In this document: positions 1-6,551 of the stretch, one piece after another | Position numbering within the stretch: the stretch's first letter is position 1 | Layout of the letters: each line of letters begins with the position of its first letter | Source: JAYEKL01 sp034660995 | Lineage (GTDB): Bacteria > Patescibacteriota > Minisyncoccia > JAHIHE01 > JAGLIN01 | Length of the DNA stretch: 25,536 bases | NCBI GenBank assembly: GCA_034660995.1 | Contig: JAYEKL010000009.1 | Coordinates: forward strand, 1 to 25,536 | Reading direction: 5' to 3' | Position numbers and translations under genes: made by a program | The notes under the pieces: generated by a model | The model's input: the letters and a program-made list of their open reading frames with translations, nothing else | What the model was told of the DNA's origin: nothing | Database searches by the model: none

Positions 1-74
1 ACTGTATAACATACATAACCTATATTAGAACATAACAACCATTATGTCAAGAATAAAATCATTTTAACAGCTAA

Positions 75-264
75 TAATTAAACTCACTGCGTATTAATTT
101 CTACTGCTCAGCCAGCTGGCGGATTGGCCAAATTCTCCAAAAATTTTGTAGACACGCGATTAATCGCGTCTCTACTCGGGCTAAACCTCAAAAATTATTT
201 TAAAAATTATACCTCATCCGCACGAGGCAGACGTAATGAAACTAATACGCAGTGAGTCTAATTA
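75..264. repeat. Small inverted-repeat (MITE-like) element
   Basis: Arms at 75-101 and 238-264 are inverted copies of about 27 bp with two mismatches; both carry ACTCACTGCGTATTA. The interior has no ORF. It holds a near-perfect palindrome at 151-178 (core ACGCGATTAATCGCGT) and a GCCAGCTGGC palindrome at 111-120 that belongs to the dispersed repeat family seen elsewhere in the window. The structure fits a non-autonomous mobile element or a nested set of palindromic repeats. No target-site duplication was established. The remaining bases 1-74 show nothing recognisable. Confidence 0.6.
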
Positions 265-274
265 ACAATAGCTT

Positions 275-1576
275 TTATTCACTTTTTATCCTATTTTTCA
301 ACGCCTCTTTCGCTATTTTTCGGTCATCCCAAGGAATTTTTTTCTCTCCGCAAATCATAAATTGTTCCGCGCCCTTTCCAGTTATCATAATTAAATCACC
401 GCTTTTAGCAATAATAATAGCCTTTTTAATGGCCTCTTTTCTACCTGATATCCTAAATAAATCTTTATTTAATTCTTTATTTTTAATTCCAGACATAACT
501 TGATCCATAATATCTTCAGGATTTTCGCTATAAGGATCTTCGTTGGTAATAATAACTATACCTGCATATTCTTCCGCCAAAGCTCCCATTTTAGCGCGAT
601 AGGTCTTATCTCTATCTCCTGTTCCACCCAAAACTGCGATCATTTTATTTTTTATATGAGGTTTAACAACTTCATAAACCTTTTTTAAAGAATCTGGTGA
701 ATGAGCGTAATCAACTATAACTTCAAAATTCTGTCCTTCATCAATTTTTTCCAGCCTGCCTGGAATATTTTCTATAGATTCCAATGCCTTTTTAATCGCA
801 ATTGGTTTTATATTTTCTGCCAAACCAACTGCCGTAGCCGCTAAAGAATTATAAATATTAAACTCACCTATAAGCGATAATTTTACAGCCATTTGTCCTT
901 TGTCAGTTTTAATCTTAAACTCTGTTTCTTTTTCTTTTAAAACCATCTCCGCTGCCCTAATCAATTTCACATCATTTATTTCTTTATATCCTTTTAAGCT
1001 AAAAGCGTACTTTCTCACTTTTTCAAATTCAAAAAAACTTCTCAAATCTTCATCATCATAATTAATTATTAAATTTTCTAATTTATTAGTAAGCAAAGCC
1101 TGATGAGAATTTTTATAATTTGCATAAGTTTTATGATAGTCAAGATGATCACTCATCATATTTGTCAAAACAACAGTTTGATAGGAAACTCCCAAATGTC
1201 TATGCTGAACAAGCCCGTGCGAAGAAATTTCAACGACTACAAAATCGCACTTTTCTTTTACCGCTTTTCTTAAAAATTTTTGAAAATAAAAAGGTGAAGT
1301 TGTAGTTAATTTCACATCATTAAGCCATTTTTTTTCTCCTATCTGAAAATTAGCAGTGGAAAGCATCGCAACTTTATATCCACCTTCTTCTAAAATTTTC
1401 ACAATCATATTAGTAGTTGTTGTCTTACCCTTTGTTCCCGCAACACCAATTGCCTTTATTTTTCTACCTAGAAAACCATAAACAGTCACAGCCAAAATAG
1501 CTCTTATTTTATGAGTAAACAAAATAAAATTATAAGGAATTATTTTTCGCAAGGATTGTTTAAATTTGTATAACAT
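275..1576 (-). CDS. murE: MurE-like Mur ligase lacking the N-terminal domain
   Basis: Cytoplasmic ATP-dependent amide ligase of the Mur family, which adds an amino acid to the UDP-MurNAc-peptide in peptidoglycan synthesis. The 433-residue protein opens with a short hydrophobic stretch and goes almost directly into the ATP-binding P-loop GTKGKTTTT (residues 47-55). The central domain follows, then a C-terminal domain with DYAHSPDSL (about 290-300), GGTGDRDKTYR and GKGAEQF. Usual MurE proteins are near 490 residues with a UDP-binding N-terminal domain of about 90 residues; that domain is missing here. The DNPR motif that reads meso-diaminopimelate is replaced by NEDPYSENP, so the added amino acid cannot be named. 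ATG start at 1576. It lies 12 bp after res on the same strand and may be co-transcribed with it. The family is certain; the exact substrate is inferred. Confidence 0.85.
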   Translation of the reverse strand: MLYKFKQSLRKIIPYNFILFTHKIRAILAVTVYGFLGRKIKAIGVAGTKGKTTTTNMIVKILEEGGYKVAMLSTANFQIGEKKWLNDVKLTTTSPFYFQKFLRKAVKEKCDFVVVEISSHGLVQHRHLGVSYQTVVLTNMMSDHLDYHKTYANYKNSHQALLTNKLENLIINYDDEDLRSFFEFEKVRKYAFSLKGYKEINDVKLIRAAEMVLKEKETEFKIKTDKGQMAVKLSLIGEFNIYNSLAATAVGLAENIKPIAIKKALESIENIPGRLEKIDEGQNFEVIVDYAHSPDSLKKVYEVVKPHIKNKMIAVLGGTGDRDKTYRAKMGALAEEYAGIVIITNEDPYSENPEDIMDQVMSGIKNKELNKDLFRISGRKEAIKKAIIIAKSGDLIMITGKGAEQFMICGEKKIPWDDRKIAKEALKNRIKSE

Positions 1577-1588
1577 AAGTTTAATTTA

Positions 1589-4267
1589 TTATTTATTAAA
1601 AGATTTTACCAACTCCACAAAATTCTTCGGCTTATATCTCTCCCACTCCTCCTGCTTCATATAAAGCATTTTATATTCAATCTTTTTTTGTCTTTCGTTT
1701 GCGTCTTTACACCACTGTTTTAATCTTTTAATTTTCAACAAATCATTTAAATCTTCCCGCCCTTTTGTTTCAATTATATAAATAATTTTATCGTCAACTT
1801 TCACAAAAAAATCCGGGATGTAATAAGATATTGAATTGTCAGTGTTCCTATAATCTATTCTAAAATTTATTTTAGAATAATTTTTGGCAAAAGAAATTAT
1901 ATCATCGCATCTTTCCAAAAAATCAGCAAAATCAAGCTCAAGTTGACTGTCGCCAACAATTTTATTAAACGCGCTTTTTTTAGGCAGAAGATACGCTTGA
2001 TCGTTTACGACAAACGGCTGGCTATCGCTTACTTTGAGATAATTTTTTATTTCTGCGTCGCCGACATCCTGAACCGTTAAACTATTAATCTCCTTTTTAA
2101 AAGTTTCTCTGATTGTTTTAGTCGCTTCAAGCTCGGATAAATTTTTTAAGATATTTAAATCATCCAAATCAATTTTTTCCGTAAACAAATAATCACTTAC
2201 GAATTCTTTTACTTTGCCAAAAAGAATATCATAACAGCCGAATAATCTTAACTCTTTCATAATCGCTTGCGCAAAAAATCCAATTGCGCTTTGATAATTT
2301 GGTTCAATATTAGAATCTAAAATTGTTGTGTGATGTTTTTGATCGTCAATAACCGCCTTAAAAGTTATCTCTTTTTTTTCTTCATCGCTAAACTGTTTTA
2401 TTTTAATCTTTTTGAACTGAAATCTTACGACATTCAAATCAGACAAATTTTTGTATTCTCTCTGAATTCTCGGCGTAAGAATCGGCAATTCAATATCAAG
2501 TTTTGAAATATCTTTTTTTGAATTTTTATTATCAATTTCAACAACAGTCGGCGCGATTGGCTTAGATGTTTTATACATACTTCTTTTTTCCAAATCAACG
2601 CCTTCCGCTTTAATTGATTCAACAAATTCCATAAACGCCGGCGTGCCAATAACGCTTACATATTCTCCAACATTATCTTGTCCGAAAAACATTCGCCTTA
2701 ATCCTCTTCCTAATGTTTGCTCTGGCAAGATATTCGCTTTGGACGAAAACGCTCTTAAACCGACAATCGTAACCACATTTTTAACATCCCATCCTTCTTT
2801 CAACATTAAAACCGAAACTATAACTTTGAAAGGGCTTTCATTGCTGTCTATTTTATTTGCTTGTTTTCTTAATTTTTCCAGTTCTTCTTTGCTTTTGCCA
2901 GTCATATTTTCTGAAACCTCACCGCTTCTATTTGTATGAATAGTTAAAATCGCTCCCTTCAAATCAGAGTAAGTTTTTTCTAAATACTCCTGAACGTCAT
3001 CACAATTTGTCGTGTCATCAGTCATTATAAAAAGAATTGATTTTTTGCCCGTCGGTTCCAATTCTTTATATGTTTTTTTCCATTCCGCGACTCCCAAATT
3101 TATAAAATCTTCGTATTTTTCCGTGAATAAAGCGCTTTGTTTTTCTTGCAGTTTTGCTCTGCTTGCCTCGTCTGGCACAACAGGATTTTTTACTACTTCC
3201 TGGCGAATTGCTTCCACAAGAGGATAATCGGAAACTGTCTGGACAAATATGCCTCCCTTGTCATGTTTCGGTGTAGCAGTCAGATCAATTTGCAAAGAAA
3301 TCTTTTTGCCTTTCAATATTAAGCCGTTATTGATATCCTGAATTGACTTGAACCACGCCATTTTTGGATTATGAATATGATGCGCTTCGTCATTAATAAC
3401 AACAAGCTCATCAATATTTCTAACAATCTCGCCCAAATCGATTCTTTGCTGATTAGTTTTAGCTACTGGACGATTTCCCAAGAAATAATCAGTTGAGTTT
3501 TCGTCTTCAAAGCTTGACTCTCTAACATCGCTTTCAAAAACGCGATGGATATTTGTTAAAAATATATTGCCCATGTCAGAAATATTTCCGATCTCGTCCT
3601 GCAAATGCAATGTAATTTGAAAATCATCCTGCCAATTTTGTCCGTCGTATCCATTATCAGGCAAAACAGGGTCATCGTAAAAAACTCTTAACCCGACAAA
3701 GTCTGCTTTTATTCTTTCCAAAACAATAATATTCGGCGTAATCAGCAAAAAGTTTTTGGCAAGCCCTGAATTTTCTTCATACGATTTATGAAAATAAGCC
3801 CATACTAAAAGCAAGCTCATCACTTTTGTTTTCCCGCTTCCTGTCGCCATTTTGATAACAAATCTCAGCCAGTCCTCCGGAAACATCCCGCCGCTCACCG
3901 CTCCGCTGGAATCAAATTTCATCAGATCATATTTGCTTTGAACACGGTCAACTTCATACAACCAGATAATTGTTTCAACCGCTTCTCTTTGCGCGAAATA
4001 ATATTTAAACGACGCGACTATTCCACTTTTATCAAGAATATTATGCTCTTCTTTAAACCACCAATTCAAAAGAGATTTTGAGGTCTCGCTCGCACCGTCA
4101 TAATTATCATCCCGCCATTTTTTGACTTTTTTTCTAAGCTCCGCGACCAAAGGTGGCAGAAGTTTTTCATATCCCTTCTCCCTCAAATCTTCATCCGCCG
4201 GAAACCACCTGATTTCAGGATCAAGTATCGCATAAGGAGATTTTGGAAAGTTTTTGTGTAAGGCCAT
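1589..4267 (-). CDS. res: Type III restriction enzyme, Res subunit (helicase-nuclease)
   Basis: ATP-dependent translocase and endonuclease subunit that cuts unmodified DNA with its Mod partner. The 892-residue protein has the superfamily 2 helicase motifs in order: Walker A ATGSGKT (141-147), DEAHH (293-297), TATP (330-333), and motif VI EQTLGRGLRR (516-525). The C-terminus carries a PD-(D/E)XK nuclease: PDFF at 818 followed by ETKG with E833 and K835. Length and domain order match type III Res proteins, and no frame break is seen. ATG start at 4267. The cognate Mod is encoded upstream on the same strand (6552-8801), separated by two nuclease-like genes and a small RNA candidate. This spacing is unusual, since mod and res are normally adjacent. 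Confidence 0.93.
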   Translation of the reverse strand: MALHKNFPKSPYAILDPEIRWFPADEDLREKGYEKLLPPLVAELRKKVKKWRDDNYDGASETSKSLLNWWFKEEHNILDKSGIVASFKYYFAQREAVETIIWLYEVDRVQSKYDLMKFDSSGAVSGGMFPEDWLRFVIKMATGSGKTKVMSLLLVWAYFHKSYEENSGLAKNFLLITPNIIVLERIKADFVGLRVFYDDPVLPDNGYDGQNWQDDFQITLHLQDEIGNISDMGNIFLTNIHRVFESDVRESSFEDENSTDYFLGNRPVAKTNQQRIDLGEIVRNIDELVVINDEAHHIHNPKMAWFKSIQDINNGLILKGKKISLQIDLTATPKHDKGGIFVQTVSDYPLVEAIRQEVVKNPVVPDEASRAKLQEKQSALFTEKYEDFINLGVAEWKKTYKELEPTGKKSILFIMTDDTTNCDDVQEYLEKTYSDLKGAILTIHTNRSGEVSENMTGKSKEELEKLRKQANKIDSNESPFKVIVSVLMLKEGWDVKNVVTIVGLRAFSSKANILPEQTLGRGLRRMFFGQDNVGEYVSVIGTPAFMEFVESIKAEGVDLEKRSMYKTSKPIAPTVVEIDNKNSKKDISKLDIELPILTPRIQREYKNLSDLNVVRFQFKKIKIKQFSDEEKKEITFKAVIDDQKHHTTILDSNIEPNYQSAIGFFAQAIMKELRLFGCYDILFGKVKEFVSDYLFTEKIDLDDLNILKNLSELEATKTIRETFKKEINSLTVQDVGDAEIKNYLKVSDSQPFVVNDQAYLLPKKSAFNKIVGDSQLELDFADFLERCDDIISFAKNYSKINFRIDYRNTDNSISYYIPDFFVKVDDKIIYIIETKGREDLNDLLKIKRLKQWCKDANERQKKIEYKMLYMKQEEWERYKPKNFVELVKSFNK

Positions 4268-4303
4268 AGAATTTGCTTAAATTTTACTGTGGATAAATTG
4301 CTA

Positions 4304-4331
4304 TTGACATTCTATTCAAATAACATATAAT
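4304..4331 (+). promoter_or_regulatory. Consensus sigma70-type promoter for the small RNA
   Basis: A perfect -35 box TTGACA (4304-4309) and a perfect -10 box TATAAT (4326-4331) are separated by 16 bp on the plus strand, against the direction of the surrounding genes. A start site near G4338 is expected. The only thing downstream is the hairpin-rich stretch ending in a terminator at 4417. Confidence 0.75.
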
Positions 4332-4337
4332 TAAAGT

Positions 4338-4416
4338 GTCTTTCAGTTCTTCCATAGAACTGTTAGGGTTATACATCCTAGAGCCATCCTCTTAATTGAG
4401 GGTGGTTTTGTTTTTT
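4338..4416 (+). ncRNA. Candidate small structured RNA, about 79 nt, family unknown
   Basis: Transcription from the promoter at 4304-4331 would give an RNA with three hairpins. The first is a perfect 7-bp stem, CAGTTCT (4344-4350) with AGAACTG (4356-4362), and a 5-nt loop. The second is a small stem, TAGG (4364-4367) with CCTA (4377-4380). The third is an 8-bp terminator stem at 4384-4405 followed by a T tract. It holds no meaningful ORF. It lies between two minus-strand genes, and its 3' end is antisense to the last bases of the NYN gene. I cannot match it to a known RNA family. It could be a trans-acting sRNA, or an antisense element acting on the NYN and res transcripts. The call rests on structure and promoter only. 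Confidence 0.6.
4384..4416 (+). terminator. Rho-independent terminator of the small RNA
   Basis: CCATCCTC (4384-4391), loop TTAATT, and GAGGGTGG (4398-4405) form an 8-bp stem with one G-T wobble, followed on the plus strand by TTTTGTTTTTT (4406-4416). The minus strand has no T tract after this stem, so the terminator acts on plus-strand transcription only. Its T tract overlaps the stop codon of the NYN gene (4415-4417). Confidence 0.8.
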
Positions 4417-5013
4417 AATCTTTCGTGCGATGTTTTAAATTTTTACCCCAGAATTCATCTATATTTTTTAAATCGCAATAGCCATTTCCGCCAGTTTTTA
4501 ACTCATGAGATATATTGTCTTTTGAAGAATAAATATAAACTTTTTTACCCTTATTTCTTATATAACTTACCAATGCTAGAAAATCAGCATCACCGCTAAA
4601 TAAAACAGCTGTATTGTATTTATCTACATTATGTACAGCGTCAATGGTCATTTCCACATCCATATTTCCTTTTTCCATTATAGACTCGCTATTCTCACTT
4701 ATAACAGAAATTCTTTTTAGTTCTTTTTTTCTTACCGTAAAACCAAGTCCCTTTTTGAGATAAGTAAAAAATCTATGTTTCCCGTTTAAATCATAATCTC
4801 TCGTCCCTTTTTTGGATAAGCGTCATAATAAAAAATTTTAATCTTGCTAGCATTAAAATTTTCATTAAAATAATTTCTAAGATTTTTATATTCAATAAAC
4901 CTTTTTGCGGACTTTACAGCATTCCAAACATTTGACGCGTCTATAAAGACATAGATTATATTATTATTATCTTTTTTAAATTTATTTTTTAAAATTTTTG
5001 AATGTAATGACAT
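4415..5013 (-). CDS. NYN-domain (LabA/DUF88-type) ribonuclease-like protein, split by a -1 frameshift
   Basis: Two ORFs make one protein. The first frame starts at ATG 5013 and gives FIDASN (D25, N28) before ending at TAA 4786. The second frame is open from upstream of 4807 to TAA 4415 and gives KGNMDVEMTIDA and the acidic SGDADF motif (D142 and D144 in the joined product). Joined by a -1 shift after K69, the product is about 199 residues, the normal size of NYN/LabA proteins, with all the acidic residues of this PIN-like RNase fold. Without the shift only a 75-residue fragment is made. The junction is exactly at A-AAA-AAG (4813-4807). It could be programmed frameshifting, a homopolymer sequencing error (A7 read as A6), or a recent pseudogene. 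The gene lies between a PIN-like gene and res. NYN proteins act on RNA; the target here is unknown. Confidence 0.8.
4807..4813 (-). other. Slippery heptamer A AAA AAG at the NYN frame junction
   Basis: Read on the minus strand, the zero-frame codons are CCA AAA AAG GGA. The heptamer A AAA AAG is therefore in the same phase as the E. coli dnaX slip site. Slipping back one base after AAG gives GGG ACG AGA GAT, which is precisely the frame that stays open through the rest of the NYN domain. I see no clear upstream Shine-Dalgarno-like stimulator. The only downstream pairing is a weak 5-bp one (GAGAT with ATCTC), so stimulatory elements are not obvious. Confidence 0.55.
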
Positions 5014-5036
5014 AAATTTATTTTATTTATTTCGCT

Positions 5037-5067
5037 GGTTCTATAGTGGTAATAGGACTGTGGGATT
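5037..5067. repeat. Degenerate copy of the GGTTCC...GGAACC palindrome
   Basis: GGTTCTATAGTGG at 5037 and the following GGACTGTGGG resemble the reverse complement of the better palindrome at 6504-6534. The two copies lie on either side of the PIN-like gene. Confidence 0.4.
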
Positions 5068-5104
5068 TGATATAAGACTATTCTTTACATTCTGTATTAA
5101 TTTC

Positions 5105-6283
5105 TCAATACGAAACTTTGATCTTATATTTGTTAGTTATTTTATTGTTTTGATTTACAGCTTCTTCTATATCAGAAAAAATGTAACTGTCATATTTTTT
5201 TAAGTCATGATCAAATTTATCGTCCTCACTTATTATTGCAGTAGCATTACCCTTCAAATAATCTGGTATTTCATTTATATTCTGTTCAATAGATTTTCCA
5301 TCCAAATAAATTTTATCAAAATTATAACCAAATATTTTCATTTCACTAATAGAGTTTTCATTCATTTTAATTCCATAGCCCTTATCGTCTTTAATTATTT
5401 TTGGCATAAATGATTCTTCTTTGTCAAATAAAAATAAAATAGGAACATAAACATCTTTATTAAAATGTTTGCCAGTTCTTAAAAATTTATTACGAGCCAA
5501 ATTTATTTTATCAATAAACTCAGCGTCAAAAAAATCCTTATTTTTTGGCTTTATACAAACAACTGAGAAAAGACTTCTATTTGCTGGCTGACGCTTTTTC
5601 CTTTCTTCTTTTAAAAAAAATATAAAATCATTTAGACTATTATCCTTTAATGAAAAAATTCTACACTCATATTTTGAATCAAGATTCAAAGATTCAATTA
5701 ATCCTTTCATATAATTATCAGTAGCTATAATATCGCAATATGGTAAATATGCTGAAAGCATATCTATATCATTAGAATCGCTATTTTTCCCTTTTCTTTC
5801 TTTATGCGAAAGGTCTTTTGCCCATAACTGACAAAATATATCTATATTAGAAATATTCGCAAAGCCATCAGAATCAATGAATTCTTCTGCCTCTTCAATA
5901 GAAATATTATGATGATTTAACAAATAAATATAATCATATTTTAACTTATTTTTATAAACTTTTCTACTACTTGCTATTTCTTTTTTGTGTTGATCTTTAT
6001 ATTTAACACCACTTTTTCTTATTTGTTGCAGAATATTAATTGAATTGTCAGAAAAATTAAAATTTTTAAAAGATACATCAATATCAAAATTTTGCATTCT
6101 TTTGTCAGGATTTTCTCTAAATATAAACTCCCAATCTTTCCTCTGTGAACATTGTTTTTTATTGAAAAAATTTAATAGACAATCTTCAAATTGAACATTT
6201 GCAATTTCCCAATGTGTATTTAATGATGTTTGACCTAAATATTTTTGATAATTTCTTGTTGCTTTTATTAATTCTTTATTCAC
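5105..6283 (-). CDS. PIN-like nuclease-fold protein, main frame (5' part out of frame)
   Basis: A 392-residue ORF with a GTG start at 6283, probably the larger part of a broken gene. Its middle carries the C-terminal half of a PIN-like domain: acidic D172/D174, LPYCD (180-184) and TDN (188-190), a pattern common in VapC-like and other PIN-fold proteins. The frame stays open upstream to about 6367 with GVDEEKFVVPDSF-type residues, so the GTG start is a formal choice. The N-terminal PIN motif is in another frame at 6354-6470. Residues after about 200 form a second region that I do not recognise; it has no membrane segment. Joined, the protein would be about 454 residues. It lies between mod and the NYN gene. 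PIN domains are metal-dependent RNases; here that function is inferred from motifs. Confidence 0.6.
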   Translation of the reverse strand: MNKELIKATRNYQKYLGQTSLNTHWEIANVQFEDCLLNFFNKKQCSQRKDWEFIFRENPDKRMQNFDIDVSFKNFNFSDNSINILQQIRKSGVKYKDQHKKEIASSRKVYKNKLKYDYIYLLNHHNISIEEAEEFIDSDGFANISNIDIFCQLWAKDLSHKERKGKNSDSNDIDMLSAYLPYCDIIATDNYMKGLIESLNLDSKYECRIFSLKDNSLNDFIFFLKEERKKRQPANRSLFSVVCIKPKNKDFFDAEFIDKINLARNKFLRTGKHFNKDVYVPILFLFDKEESFMPKIIKDDKGYGIKMNENSISEMKIFGYNFDKIYLDGKSIEQNINEIPDYLKGNATAIISEDDKFDHDLKKYDSYIFSDIEEAVNQNNKITNKYKIKVSY

Positions 6284-6353
6284 AAAAGCAGCTGTTTCAG
6301 TCTTTATTATAAAACTATCAGGAACGACAAATTTTTCTTCATCAACACCTTTT

Positions 6354-6470
6354 TTAATTTCTGTGAACTAATGAGTCAACTCTCGGTTTAACTTTTTTGT
6401 TTATACCAGTTTTAAGTTTAGCTATATCACTGATAAAATTTTGATCTAAATAAATTATTAATTTTTTCAT
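6354..6470 (-). pseudogene. N-terminal fragment of the PIN-like gene (frameshifted)
   Basis: Starts at ATG 6470 and reads IYLDQNFISDIAKL, the first strand and acidic motif (D9) of a PIN-like domain, then stops at TAA 6354 after 38 residues. Dropping one base in about 6358-6369 joins it to the frame FTEIKKGVDEEKF and on into the 392-residue ORF. This restores the usual spacing between the LDQN motif and the rest of the domain. The break is a +1 type shift with no slippery sequence, so a real mutation or a sequencing error is more likely than programmed recoding. Confidence 0.6.
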
Positions 6471-6503
6471 CGTAAATAAATTTAATTGTAAATTCTACAT
6501 TAG

Positions 6504-6534
6504 GGTTCCACAGCCCTGTCGGGACTATGGAACC
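6504..6534. repeat. Palindromic repeat GGTTCCA...TGGAACC
   Basis: Perfect 7-bp outer arms (6504-6510 and 6528-6534) enclose an imperfect inner CCC/GGG stem. It lies between mod and the PIN-like gene. A T-rich tract follows on the plus strand only, where no gene is transcribed, so I read it as a dispersed palindrome rather than a terminator for mod. A degenerate relative is at 5037-5067. Confidence 0.55.
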
Positions 6535-6551
6535 AACGAATTTTTTTTATT

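Noticed and set aside
6504..6534. Hairpin after mod as a transcription terminator
   Set aside because: The T tract is on the plus strand, whereas mod and its neighbours are transcribed from the minus strand. It fits a dispersed palindrome better.
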